Of a DNA stretch of 64,000 nucleotides, positions 5,505 to 12,639 are shown in pieces. The stretch lies in the IMG/VR virus record IMGVR_UViG_3300042521_002336, positions 1 to 64,000 of that record; one strand, 5' to 3'. The notes under the pieces were generated by a model that saw nothing but the letters and a program-made list of their open reading frames with translations, did not search any database and was not told the origin of the DNA. The translations under genes were made by a program, and so were the position numbers. The number at the start of each line of letters is the position of its first letter. The first letter of the stretch is position 1. Origin of the DNA: a virus.

Positions 5505-5620
5505 GAAAAGTAATTTACGGCGCGTCTACCAGTTTCGCCACTCCCTGCGTTTTGAATTTATTAGGCAGGGAGGCAGGAATCGAACCTGCAATGTACCGGC
5601 TCCCAATGCAGTAACTTTTC
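5505..5620 (-). ncRNA. permuted tRNA-Leu-like RNA, copy 3 (best)
   Basis: In minus-strand order: GAAAAG-TTAC (5620-5611); a V-arm-like hairpin ATTGG/CCGGT; T arm GCAGG TTCGATT CCTGC; CTCCCTGC; 16 bases; GCAGGGAG, the perfect complement of CTCCCTGC; a Leu-type D arm (GGCGAAACTGGTAGACGC); then GTAA-ATTA-CTTTTC, which pairs with the start except for a bulged ATTA. The tRNA 3' half thus precedes its 5' half. Joined at the bulge it could give a Leu-UAA loop, but the expected discriminator A is C. It may be a permuted tRNA gene or a tRNA mimic. A competing TTTTCGA/TCGAAAA hairpin overlaps the 3' end. Confidence 0.6.
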
Positions 5621-5638
5621 AAATGTGTCAAAAAATTG

Positions 5639-5711
5639 TGATCCCGGCAGAATTCGAATCTGCAACTTATTCATTAGAAGTGAATTACTCTATCCGTTGA
5701 GTTACGGGACC
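5639..5711 (-). tRNA. tRNA-Arg (UCU)
   Basis: Acceptor GGTCCCG/CGGGATC, D stem ACTC/GAGT with GG in the loop, anticodon stem ATTCA/TGAAT with loop CTTCTAA (UCU), T arm GCAGA TTCGAAT TCTGC, discriminator A. All parts are canonical. It lies 18 bases upstream of the permuted RNA, so the two are probably cotranscribed. Confidence 0.9.
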
Positions 5712-5732
5712 AGATTAAAATTAAGTCTAATC

Positions 5733-5776
5733 TTCAAAGGTTTTATGAATTTACAAGTTTCGGAGTAACCTTTGAA
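5733..5776 (-). other. 10-bp inverted repeat before tRNA-Arg
   Basis: TTCAAAGGTT and AACCTTTGAA are perfect complements around 24 bases. The stem resembles the one at 5422-5468 with the halves exchanged, so the pair brackets tRNA-Arg and the permuted RNA. Both contain AAGGTT-type sequence that is over-represented elsewhere. Confidence 0.5.
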
Positions 5777-5792
5777 ATGTGACTTATAATTA

Positions 5793-5906
5793 TCAAATTT
5801 TAACCAAAACAAATTTGATTGCGTCTTGTTTGAATGAAACACCTTGACGATGGTGATCAAAAAATCCATTTATAAACAATCTACTTCCTATAATGAAATG
5901 TTTCAT
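5793..5906 (-). CDS. 37-residue peptide
   Basis: ATG at 5906 overlaps the stop of the upstream gene (TAATG), which suggests translational coupling. The peptide starts MKHFIIGSRLF and ends in a hydrophobic stretch. No family. Confidence 0.4.
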   Translation of the reverse strand: MKHFIIGSRLFINGFFDHHRQGVSFKQDAIKFVLVKI

Positions 5907-6169
5907 TAGTGTTTCATTATTTCGTTATTATTGCCCGAACCCGCAAGGTTCCCGATCAGTAGAAATAAACCAGCAAGAACAAAAAATCCCATACCGACTT
6001 TAATAAAAAATTGATCGTTTGGATTTACGTTCATTACGATAAACCCGCCAATCAAAACTGAAACAAATGCCAGCAAGGGAGCAGCAGTTTTGATTTTGGC
6101 AGTTTCTTCATTTTTATGCTCTACATAGCGATTGTACGCTTTGCGATCTTCCTTTGTCAATTTTCTCAT
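5906..6169 (-). CDS. two-pass membrane protein
   Basis: 87 residues: a basic, charged N-terminus (about 28 residues) then hydrophobic segments at about 30-47 and 55-74. Probably inner membrane with a cytoplasmic N-terminus. Followed by a coupled small peptide. Function unknown. Confidence 0.6.
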   Translation of the reverse strand: MRKLTKEDRKAYNRYVEHKNEETAKIKTAAPLLAFVSVLIGGFIVMNVNPNDQFFIKVGMGFFVLAGLFLLIGNLAGSGNNNEIMKH

Positions 6170-6181
6170 GTTGACTGATGT

Positions 6182-6355
6182 TTAATTTAGCGGAATTTTC
6201 AAATTTTTAATATCCTCAAATGTTAACTGGCCTGCCGATTTATTTGGATTATCAACAAAAACCAAATTACAAATTTGAGAGTCTGGAAAAATTTTAGATA
6301 TCTTGACGGGTTTGCCATTGATATTAAATTGTTTACCGACGTATATTTTTCTCAT
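6182..6355 (-). CDS. 57-residue unknown protein
   Basis: ATG at 6355 gives a frame starting MRKIYVGKQF with a conserved-looking GKPVKISKIFP stretch. It fills the gap between two genes and starts four bases after the upstream stop. No family recognised. Confidence 0.6.
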   Translation of the reverse strand: MRKIYVGKQFNINGKPVKISKIFPDSQICNLVFVDNPNKSAGQLTFEDIKNLKIPLN

Positions 6356-6359
6356 ATTA

Positions 6360-6653
6360 TTAATTATTTTCGTCGTAAATCAATGTTAGAAATTCAGTAA
6401 TGGTTTGACTTTCTTTCAATAACTTGACCAAACATTCTTCTGAAATATAAAAGCGACCACCGGTTTCTAATTCTGGGTTGAGTGTTATGAACGCTGCATT
6501 ATAACTAATATCGACGTCGTCCCACCCCTTTCCGAAAATAATGAAAACGGGATATTCGTTCAAAAATTTCATTTCAATATCAGCATCAGTTGGAAGATGT
6601 GATTTTAATTTTTCAAAAATTTTTCCAGATGCAATAATTTTTTCGTAGTTCAT
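6360..6653 (-). CDS. unknown 97-residue protein
   Basis: Acidic alpha/beta protein with the stretch EYPVFIIFGKGWDDVDI. It starts three bases after the upstream stop and belongs to the operon begun at 6875. No family recognised. Confidence 0.65.
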   Translation of the reverse strand: MNYEKIIASGKIFEKLKSHLPTDADIEMKFLNEYPVFIIFGKGWDDVDISYNAAFITLNPELETGGRFYISEECLVKLLKESQTITEFLTLIYDENN

Positions 6654-6656
6654 AAT

Positions 6657-6875
6657 TCAAAGTTTAACTTTGTGAACTAATTTTTCAAAAATTTCAATGG
6701 CCAAAAGTCTTAATTCTTCTTCGCTTTTGACAATACCTCGTTTCTCAATTGCAACTGTCAAATTCGGGTCAACACACGTTTTTACAGAAACCCAAGTTCT
6801 ACTTAGGTTCATTTCAAATGTGTTTCCGTTATAAAAAAACGCAATTGCGTTGCCAGTATCAATGTAATTTTTCAT
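6657..6875 (-). CDS. unknown 72-residue protein
   Basis: Starts MKNYIDTGNA; ends in an amphipathic helix (EELRLLAIEIFEKLVHKVKL). Its ATG lies only four bases after the -7 box of its promoter, so the mRNA is probably leaderless. First gene of a small operon running to 5793. Confidence 0.65.
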   Translation of the reverse strand: MKNYIDTGNAIAFFYNGNTFEMNLSRTWVSVKTCVDPNLTVAIEKRGIVKSEEELRLLAIEIFEKLVHKVKL

Positions 6876-6879
6876 AGTA

Positions 6880-6910
6880 CAAAGGTAAATAAACTAAAAT
6901 TACAAAACAA
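6880..6910 (-). promoter_or_regulatory. promoter placed directly before an ATG
   Basis: Minus strand TTG, 20 bases, TACCTTTG, then four bases to the start codon at 6875. The usual distance from this box to the transcription start implies a leaderless or nearly leaderless message. Confidence 0.65.
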
Positions 6911-6925
6911 TACAAGAGATGTTAA

Positions 6926-7387
6926 TTACTTGTTAAACAACCGTTCGTTCAGAATTCGTTTAATGAACCTTTGAACACCTTCATCTTTTGACATACCAGT
7001 ACGTTCACTTTCATTCATATCGTACTCGCAAGTTGCGAGGTACATTAAATTTTGCAACTCATGTATTGTCAACTGAATAGGAGTTTGACTCATTAAAACT
7101 GAACAAGTGTCTTCTGAAATTTGTTCATATAGATCAATATTAAACCACCCCGGATTCGGAAGTTCAATGATAATATTATTCGACTCGGACCAGCATTTTA
7201 CTGGTCGATCTTCTTCATTTAACCAAACAATTTCACGCTTTCCGTTATTCAAAATTCGAGTGTAAATTTTCATGGCCTTACCAAGTTTGTTAAGTTCATC
7301 TTTCACGGCTGGGAGAATGACAAATCGCTTCATTGGACTGTTACTTTCTTCCAAGTTCTTTATTGCTTTGTTGAAAATTTCTCTCAT
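6926..7387 (-). CDS. unknown 153-residue protein
   Basis: I prefer the start at 7387 (MREIFNKAIK), since the frame upstream of it runs through an AT-rich leader. A helical N-terminus is followed by a beta-rich centre (IYTRILNNGKREIVWLNEED) and a helical C-terminus. No family recognised. Confidence 0.6.
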   Translation of the reverse strand: MREIFNKAIKNLEESNSPMKRFVILPAVKDELNKLGKAMKIYTRILNNGKREIVWLNEEDRPVKCWSESNNIIIELPNPGWFNIDLYEQISEDTCSVLMSQTPIQLTIHELQNLMYLATCEYDMNESERTGMSKDEGVQRFIKRILNERLFNK

Positions 7388-7431
7388 ATTTAAAAACGCG
7401 GTTAACCTATACACCGCAAGGTAAAATTGGG

Positions 7432-7641
7432 TTACAGTTTGTTTCCTTTTCCGACTATTTCATATTCATATCCCATTCCAATGCAAAACTGTTCAAAATC
7501 GTTAAACATTATTCCTAAAAGGGAATCCGATGCAATGTGCCTGATTTCGTCCTCAATTGACGCAGAAGTAATTGCCACGAACTCCCGACCGTTTTTAATG
7601 ATAATCGGAGGAAGGCGGCATGCTGTTTTTAATTCCCCCAT
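7432..7641 (-). CDS. unknown 69-residue protein
   Basis: Starts MGELKTACRLPPIIIKNGREFVA. An overlapping plus-strand frame of similar length is rejected because all neighbours are on minus and its composition is poor. Ends in EYEIVGKGNKL. No family recognised. Confidence 0.55.
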   Translation of the reverse strand: MGELKTACRLPPIIIKNGREFVAITSASIEDEIRHIASDSLLGIMFNDFEQFCIGMGYEYEIVGKGNKL

Positions 7642-7687
7642 CTAAATTTTCGAATCGATAACTTTTATGTCCATGAAAAAGTTGTTT

Positions 7688-8707
7688 TTAATTGAAAAGT
7701 GCCAGTTCCAAACCTTTAATAGGAGTAATGTTTCTGGAAAGTGCAAGTTGTGCGGCTTTTTCGGTTGTTCCTTGATAACCAAGGTTCAAAACAGTTGAAA
7801 GCATCTGGTCTTCCGGACTATCAAAGTCTTTCGTACCCAAAAATCCTGTCACACCGTTAAATGCGCCCCATCCTGTGCCTTTAAATTCTTTTTGGCCGGG
7901 ACCACTTTCGTAGTAAGAAAGCGCAGAAGTAATGATGTTTCGCTTCCGGGTTGAAATAATCGAATCGCCTTCTGCATCCAAAATTTGACCAAGCGCAAGG
8001 GCTTCAATTTCTTCCCCGGTCAAAAATACATGACCAAAGAAATCGACTGGGTTAATTTGGATATCTGACATTTGGTTGAACGCGTCACCAAGTATGGTTA
8101 CGTTCTTTTCCAAAAGGCCCATCACTTTGACAAACTCGCGAATTTTTTCATTCGCACTTTGGGTGTGACGGAATGTGTACTTTTCTTTTGCGCCGCGCAA
8201 TGCAGCGGTCAGCGTGTTGTTACAAACAACCCTGATTGGTGTAAAAATAACGCTAATTGGTGAAGTTCCATCAAAACTGTTGGTGAACAAGAGGTACATA
8301 TCGGTTACGTCAGTTCCTTTTACCACCACCTGTTTATCCGATTTCATTGAAACAAACGAAATAGCACCGTCTTTAAGTACGCCAGCAGTTTCAATGTGAA
8401 ATGGGAACTGGTTAACAATTGCAAGTGCGTCCGCGTTTTGAACCGGAGTGTAACGGCTACCTACCGTTCCCAAAACTTTATGAGTGTCAGTACGCCAAGT
8501 AAAGAATGAACTTTCGCTGATGATTTCAATCTCGCCCATACGGTGAATGTTTGGCGATTTTTCAACGTGGTAATCAAGTCCGCCATATTGCATAGCGTCT
8601 TGAAGGTTGACTTGTTCGAGGATTGTACCAAACCCGTGCCAAGGTTTGATATTTTTGGAAACAAAGTCTCCGGTTTCGTTTTTCTGAAAACTAAGGTTAT
8701 GTGCCAT
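7688..8707 (-). CDS. DUF932-family protein
   Basis: 339 residues in the DUF932/phage-plasmid family (LGT_TIGR03299-like): the N-terminal PWHGFGTIL motif, the VLGTVGSRYTPVQN segment and the C-terminal TGWGAFNGVTGFLGT-type region are all present. Members are frequent in phages and plasmids and often lie near anti-restriction or recombination genes; the biochemical role is unknown. Own promoter just upstream and a GTAATTAA initial region. Full length for the family. Confidence 0.85.
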   Translation of the reverse strand: MAHNLSFQKNETGDFVSKNIKPWHGFGTILEQVNLQDAMQYGGLDYHVEKSPNIHRMGEIEIISESSFFTWRTDTHKVLGTVGSRYTPVQNADALAIVNQFPFHIETAGVLKDGAISFVSMKSDKQVVVKGTDVTDMYLLFTNSFDGTSPISVIFTPIRVVCNNTLTAALRGAKEKYTFRHTQSANEKIREFVKVMGLLEKNVTILGDAFNQMSDIQINPVDFFGHVFLTGEEIEALALGQILDAEGDSIISTRKRNIITSALSYYESGPGQKEFKGTGWGAFNGVTGFLGTKDFDSPEDQMLSTVLNLGYQGTTEKAAQLALSRNITPIKGLELALFN

Positions 8708-8738
8708 TGTTAAAAAAGTTTGTTTGTTAATTACTATA

Positions 8739-8790
8739 CAAAGGTAAGGGAGTGTTTTTAAACTTCCAAATGGATTAACAAGCCATTAAC
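8739..8790 (-). promoter_or_regulatory. promoter of the DUF932 gene
   Basis: Minus strand GTTAATGGCTTGTTAAT, CATTTGG, 20 bases from TTG, TACCTTTG, then a conserved GTAATTAA about five bases on. Matches the shared architecture fully. Confidence 0.8.
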
Positions 8791-9001
8791 ACAGTGAATG
8801 TTTTATAACTTGATTAAGATTTTCAAAAGTTCTTCCGTCAAATTTAGAATAGTTTGCAGTGCAATAACCGGATATATTTCCGGAAATTGTGACCGATGCT
8901 TCGTATTGTTTTTCATTAACACTGAAATATACCGAACTGTTATCTTCGGTAAATTCAATATTCATTTTAGTGAACTTTCTTTTTAAATTGTCAATTTTCA
9001 T
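8786..9001 (-). CDS. unknown 71-residue protein
   Basis: ATG at 9001 (MKIDNLKRKF) is chosen; the frame can be extended only with a TTG. The protein has a basic N-terminus and a beta-rich core (SVYFSVNEKQYEASVTISGN). Own promoter at 9026-9076. Confidence 0.6.
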   Translation of the reverse strand: MKIDNLKRKFTKMNIEFTEDNSSVYFSVNEKQYEASVTISGNISGYCTANYSKFDGRTFENLNQVIKHSLC

Positions 9002-9025
9002 AATCAATTGTTTTTAATTACGATA

Positions 9026-9076
9026 CAAAGATAAAGGCTTGATCCTTACGAACCAAGCCCATTAACAAACATTAAC
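9026..9076 (-). promoter_or_regulatory. promoter of the 9001-8786 gene
   Basis: GTTAATGTTTGTTAATGG, CTTGG, 20 bases, TATCTTTG, then GTAATTAA. The two GTTAAT copies are ten bases apart here, eleven in most others. Confidence 0.75.
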
Positions 9077-9081
9077 AACCT

Positions 9082-9195
9082 TTAAGAATTCATATTTCGG
9101 TAATGATCCCAATCATTATTATCAGTTGGGAATTTCAAATATTTGAATATAAAGATGATTGCGGCACAAAGGCCAATAAAGAATAGGATTTTCAT
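9082..9195 (-). CDS. 37-residue membrane peptide
   Basis: ATG at 9195 overlaps the stop of the upstream gene (ATGA). One hydrophobic segment (residues 3-19) is followed by a polar tail ending DNNDWDHYRNMNS. Single-pass membrane peptide; function unknown. Confidence 0.55.
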   Translation of the reverse strand: MKILFFIGLCAAIIFIFKYLKFPTDNNDWDHYRNMNS

Positions 9196-9578
9196 ATATT
9201 TTTAGATTTAAAAAGTTTGTGACATTTATCAGGTTGAATATCTTCAATGGTCTGTCGACGACCTACGCCAATCATCCAAGTATTCAAAGTCATAACTGAA
9301 TTTGGATAGATCGGATCATGAACTTCATCATATACGATGGTATATGAAGTTGGTTCCCAATCTTTGGGAACGGATGCATAAAAAATTATACAAAGCAGAC
9401 ACCAATCAGAATCTTGAACTTCGCGCCAAAAAACATCTTTAAAAGGAACTCCGATTTCTTTTGCAAATTTAGTTGCGCCTTCTTTTAGATTCCTAACAGC
9501 ATCCGCGACATTTAAAGTTTGCATATAACCAGCATTATATGCGACCATCGAACTGTATGTGAACAAAGATAATGTCAT
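9192..9578 (-). CDS. unknown 128-residue protein
   Basis: Starts at an ATG overlapping the stop of the secreted protein upstream (ATGA). Contains helical AVRNLKEGATKFAKEIG and a Cys-rich SDWCLLCIIFYA stretch. No family recognised. Confidence 0.6.
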   Translation of the reverse strand: MTLSLFTYSSMVAYNAGYMQTLNVADAVRNLKEGATKFAKEIGVPFKDVFWREVQDSDWCLLCIIFYASVPKDWEPTSYTIVYDEVHDPIYPNSVMTLNTWMIGVGRRQTIEDIQPDKCHKLFKSKNI

Positions 9579-10213
9579 TGTTGAGTTTGATTTTTATATT
9601 GATATTGATATTCACATTCTCCCGGAAGGAAATAAGCATACGCCCTGCAAAATTCCGGATATTGCGCTTTAAATTCTTTAACGGCATCTTTGCAGTCGAA
9701 CTCGTTAAAATATTGACCATAATGTACTACCCAATAATCTTTGATCTCTCGGGTACTTCCGTCTTTATATTTTTGAGTCAATGAACCTTTTGGAAGTTTG
9801 GTACACATGGAACCATCTGGACGTGAACCCGGAGGTTGAATCAAAAGTTCCATCCTGATAGTCCAATACCCACCAGTCGTTCTACCGGGACGCTGGCCGA
9901 AGCGTTGATTTGAAATAACGACCGTATCGCGACTCAAAACAGTCGTTTCGGCCTTACAATTATCAGCGTCCCAACTTGTTTCTGAAACGACTCTGACGCG
10001 TTTCTTGACTTCTTGGTAACCTGAAACTGGACTATAAACAAGTTCGCCAATCGTTCCATAATTCGATTTCGCATCGCATGGGTCGGGAGTCAGTGGAGAT
10101 TGCATTGAATATTGCAAAGGAAATTCAAAACGCTGAATCAACTCTTCACATTGGGCATTTAAGTCACCAAAGGTTAGTCCGATTAGACTAAGAATTAAAA
10201 TCGTAATTTTCAT
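9575..10213 (-). CDS. secreted protein of unknown function
   Basis: 212 residues with a clear signal peptide (basic start, hydrophobic ILILSLIGLTFG, then NAQC). The mature part has six or more Cys and repeated Tyr/Gln at the C-terminus (YQYQYKNQTQQ). It probably goes to the periplasm or surface. Translationally coupled to the next gene. Confidence 0.65.
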   Translation of the reverse strand: MKITILILSLIGLTFGDLNAQCEELIQRFEFPLQYSMQSPLTPDPCDAKSNYGTIGELVYSPVSGYQEVKKRVRVVSETSWDADNCKAETTVLSRDTVVISNQRFGQRPGRTTGGYWTIRMELLIQPPGSRPDGSMCTKLPKGSLTQKYKDGSTREIKDYWVVHYGQYFNEFDCKDAVKEFKAQYPEFCRAYAYFLPGECEYQYQYKNQTQQ

Positions 10214-10231
10214 ATTGTTGTTTTATTTGTT

Positions 10232-10405
10232 TTAATTGTGAAAGTAATTCAGTTCCTTCTGAAGGAACTGATCGATCATTTTGTTTGTGTGTGGCCAAAA
10301 CCAATTGCCAATTTTACTTAGTCTCTTAGATTCAAGCCAAATAAGATGTTCTTCCTGATTTTTAATCATGACATCGATTCGATCCAATAATGCCTGTTTG
10401 TTCAT
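10232..10405 (-). CDS. 57-residue Trp-rich protein
   Basis: ATG at 10405 overlaps the stop of the upstream small gene. Helical: LDRIDVMIKNQEEHLIWLES, then a WFWPHTNK motif. No family recognised. Confidence 0.5.
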   Translation of the reverse strand: MNKQALLDRIDVMIKNQEEHLIWLESKRLSKIGNWFWPHTNKMIDQFLQKELNYFHN

Positions 10406-10554
10406 TGATCTAAAATATTTTCAAGTAAATCTTGGATTTTGGTTAACAGTTTTTCAGCCTTTGAATTACCAACAACACCGTATTTTTTTATGATCCGATT
10501 ATGACGTCGGAGCCATTGTTTCCACCATTCGGGATTCTGCTCTCGTTTAGTCAT
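10402..10554 (-). CDS. basic 50-residue protein
   Basis: ATG at 10554. Reads MTKREQNPEWWKQWLRRH, then a Lys-rich helix. Start and stop both overlap neighbours by a few bases, typical of a tight operon. The N-terminus resembles short helix-forming DNA-binding peptides, but that is a guess. Confidence 0.5.
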   Translation of the reverse strand: MTKREQNPEWWKQWLRRHNRIIKKYGVVGNSKAEKLLTKIQDLLENILDQ

Positions 10555-10846
10555 TGATTTCAATTGTGATTGTTGCGTTTACTCGTGTAACCACTTTCCC
10601 TATAAATTCAGGGATATAGTCTTTAATAGTCTCAGTGTTCAATTTTGACCATTCGTCAATTTTTACTGGGTTATCTTTTCGATTCCATTCCATCTCGTTT
10701 TCAAGAACAAACAAAATCATTTTGCCGTAATCACACTGAGCAATTAGAAAATATTGGCCATCTACTTTGATAATATTTTCACCATTGTAATAAGACAGTT
10801 CTTGTACTTGTGGTTGGGTATCGGTGATAATAATTTTAGTTGTCAT
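10547..10846 (-). CDS. unknown 99-residue protein
   Basis: Start at 10846 (MTTKIIITDTQ) sits one base after the upstream stop and is preferred to a longer in-frame start. Beta-rich: YYNGENIIKVDGQYFLIAQ. It ends overlapping the next gene. No family recognised. Confidence 0.6.
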   Translation of the reverse strand: MTTKIIITDTQPQVQELSYYNGENIIKVDGQYFLIAQCDYGKMILFVLENEMEWNRKDNPVKIDEWSKLNTETIKDYIPEFIGKVVTRVNATITIEIND

Positions 10847-10847
10847 G

Positions 10848-11159
10848 TTAAAAGAATTTATCGTTTTGTTGTGTGTACGGTTCAATTTTAATTTTTAATC
10901 CCAAGTCTTTGTTTCTGCCTCGGAATTTTTCGCGATCGTAATCGTTATTCATCATTTCAGTATTTCGCCAATGTAAATGACCATTGTCATTATGATTCGT
11001 TTTACTTTTGGTCGTAACTGATTTATAAAGTTTCAAATCCTCGGCAGAGAGCATTTCAAGTTGTCGACGTTTCAGTTCCAAAAGAAACTTTTCAACCTCG
11101 GGTTCAGTACCAATAAAAGTTTCATTGATACTTCCGGTAACTTTAAGACGTTTAGTCAT
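10848..11159 (-). CDS. unknown 103-residue charged protein
   Basis: Short beta N-terminus (KRLKVTGSINETFIG), a helix rich in Glu and Leu, then a polar Asn/Asp/Arg tail. Starts inside the end of the upstream gene (8 base overlap). No family recognised. Confidence 0.6.
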   Translation of the reverse strand: MTKRLKVTGSINETFIGTEPEVEKFLLELKRRQLEMLSAEDLKLYKSVTTKSKTNHNDNGHLHWRNTEMMNNDYDREKFRGRNKDLGLKIKIEPYTQQNDKFF

Positions 11160-11340
11160 ATTGAAAGTTAAAGGTTAATGAAACAAACACTCGTTCAAGT
11201 ATTGTTTCGGGCGTTAAGGCTTTATACGCACGATCAATGGTTGCGTAAATTTTAAAATTGCCGTTTGGAAAGGTAACTTTCCACGCTTGTGTCATACCAT
11301 CAGGGACGGCATCATAATAACAAGGTGATTTCAGGTTCAT
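11152..11340 (-). CDS. unknown 62-residue protein
   Basis: Contains WKVTFPNGNFKIYATIDRAYKAL, weakly similar to FTATFADGSTKSLRNVTKAVAL in the product of 11628-11882. Both genes follow copies of the same duplicated promoter, so they may be diverged paralogues. Confidence 0.6.
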   Translation of the reverse strand: MNLKSPCYYDAVPDGMTQAWKVTFPNGNFKIYATIDRAYKALTPETILERVFVSLTFNFQYD

Positions 11341-11360
11341 TTTTTTAAAAGTTTATTTGT

Positions 11361-11420
11361 TAATTACAGTACAAAAGTAAAACCTAAAAATGAATTAACC
11401 AAACACATTAACATTTCATT
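11361..11420 (-). promoter_or_regulatory. promoter, copy 1 of a 60-bp repeat
   Basis: Minus strand GTTAATG, TTTGG, 20 bases, TACTTTTG, GTAATTA. The 60 bases match 11922-11981 with one difference, which lies in the -7 box (TACTTTTG here, TACCTTTG there). Confidence 0.75.
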
Positions 11421-11627
11421 TTATCTTTTTATTTTTTGACCGTTAATAAACATAAATTTCTTACTATCAAACGCAAATGGCTCGATCATAAATTCTTTCA
11501 AATGTCCCATATGTTTGGCCTCTATAATTGCGGCATCGGCATCAAATGCATAATAATGTCCCAGTTCAAAATAAGAAGAACCGGGAACATTCAATTTAAC
11601 GCAAACCGTAAATCGTTTCGATTTCAT
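11421..11627 (-). CDS. unknown 68-residue protein
   Basis: Beta-alpha-beta pattern: FTVCVKLNVPGSSYF, then FDADAAIIEAKHMGHL. It ends flush with the duplicated promoter. No family recognised. Confidence 0.6.
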   Translation of the reverse strand: MKSKRFTVCVKLNVPGSSYFELGHYYAFDADAAIIEAKHMGHLKEFMIEPFAFDSKKFMFINGQKIKR

Positions 11628-11882
11628 TTAGGCAGGATAATGAGTTTTAAAATTTCCCAACATAGGAACGTTTGACCAGTCCCTATAATACAAAGGACAT
11701 TCATCCTTTGAAAGAATGGTTGTGTTTTCCAACCCAATCTCGCAAGGCTTTAATGCAACGGCCTTTGTAACATTACGAAGGCTTTTAGTTGAACCATCTG
11801 CAAAGGTTGCAGTGAATACGGTGCTTGCGCGTTTAGCGTCAAGCATTTCAATAGAGCGAGAAATCAAAACTGGAACTAACAT
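11628..11882 (-). CDS. unknown 84-residue protein
   Basis: ATG at 11882 (MLVPVLISRSI) is used; a TTG upstream would add three residues. It follows the second copy of the repeated promoter. Its central stretch resembles the product of 11152-11340. Confidence 0.6.
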   Translation of the reverse strand: MLVPVLISRSIEMLDAKRASTVFTATFADGSTKSLRNVTKAVALKPCEIGLENTTILSKDECPLYYRDWSNVPMLGNFKTHYPA

Positions 11883-11921
11883 AAACTTCAAAGGTTAAGC
11901 CCTAACCGGCGGGCCGCCGTT

Positions 11922-11986
11922 TAATTACAGTACAAAGGTAAAACCTAAAAATGAATTAACCAAACACATTAACATTTCATTAACGA
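11922..11986 (-). promoter_or_regulatory. promoter, copy 2 of a 60-bp repeat
   Basis: Minus strand GTTAATGAAATGTTAATG, TTTGG, 20 bases, TACCTTTG, GTAATTAA. Full match to the shared architecture. The GC-rich ACGGCGGCCCGCC run just downstream (11909-11921) is unusual for this AT-rich genome. Confidence 0.8.
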
Positions 11987-12238
11987 AAATTGGTAGTGAT
12001 CGTTATCAAACCGAAATATTTCGCCAGAATCGTATTTAGGGCTAATTGGAAATGCGTGTTCTTCATAACCTTCAAGACAGAAATAATCATCAGCATATTC
12101 ATCTTTCATAATGCGCTCAGATTCGAAAATCTCGGGTTCCTGACAATCAGAATGTAAGTTCCAATATTTAAGGATATATTTTCCTTTAATATCGTTTTCT
12201 ACTATATTGAATAACTCGTCGACTGTAATGTATTTCAT
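11969..12238 (-). CDS. unknown acidic 89-residue protein
   Basis: Starts MKYITVDELFNIVENDIKG; about a quarter of residues are Asp or Glu. Its 3' end overlaps the upstream half of the promoter. No family recognised. Confidence 0.6.
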   Translation of the reverse strand: MKYITVDELFNIVENDIKGKYILKYWNLHSDCQEPEIFESERIMKDEYADDYFCLEGYEEHAFPISPKYDSGEIFRFDNDHYQFSLMKC

Positions 12239-12246
12239 ATTTATAG

Positions 12247-12639
12247 TCAGAATAATTTTAAAATTTCAAAAAATTTCTCGTTTGAAATTTCTTCGTATTG
12301 GATATCGTATATATCATTGATGTGTAATTTTAAATCTTTCAATTCTGACCGTTCATTCAAAAATCTCAAAATAAAATCATAATGACCGTAAGTAAGCCCT
12401 TTCCGACATCCGTATGATTTAACAGTTCCGTCAGTGTTTTTCATTTCCAAAAACGTAGCATAATGAATTACTCCATTAATGTTAAGTTTGAAAGAACGGT
12501 TTCCTAACCATTTAAAATATCTGTCAATGAAGATGCTTTGGGTACATCTTGTTGATTTTGAATTTAATGGAATTGAACGAGAAAACTTATCATGTACCTT
12601 GATAAGTTTGTTAATCCATTTAGGGTCAATTGTTTGCAT
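12247..12639 (-). CDS. unknown 130-residue protein
   Basis: Basic N-terminal half (WINKLIKVHDKFSRSIPL) and an acidic helical C-terminus. Starts within the end of the gene upstream. No family recognised. Confidence 0.6.
   Translation of the reverse strand: MQTIDPKWINKLIKVHDKFSRSIPLNSKSTRCTQSIFIDRYFKWLGNRSFKLNINGVIHYATFLEMKNTDGTVKSYGCRKGLTYGHYDFILRFLNERSELKDLKLHINDIYDIQYEEISNEKFFEILKLF

Noticed and set aside
5549-5620. tRNA-Pro (UGG) 3' part
   Set aside because: ATTGGGA could be a Pro anticodon loop, but the stem then needs a bulge. The same bases form a better variable-arm hairpin, and the downstream D arm is of Leu type.
5479-5700. Plus-strand open frame over the tRNA-Arg region
   Set aside because: It runs through tRNA and permuted RNA sequence and lies against the direction of all accepted genes.
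7427-7645. Plus-strand 72-codon frame
   Set aside because: Antisense shadow of the minus-strand gene at 7432-7641, with no promoter.
11902-11921. GC-rich run as an insertion scar
   Set aside because: About 20 bases around CGGCGGGCCGCCG stand out in base composition, but there are no flanking repeats and no disrupted gene, so nothing further can be claimed.
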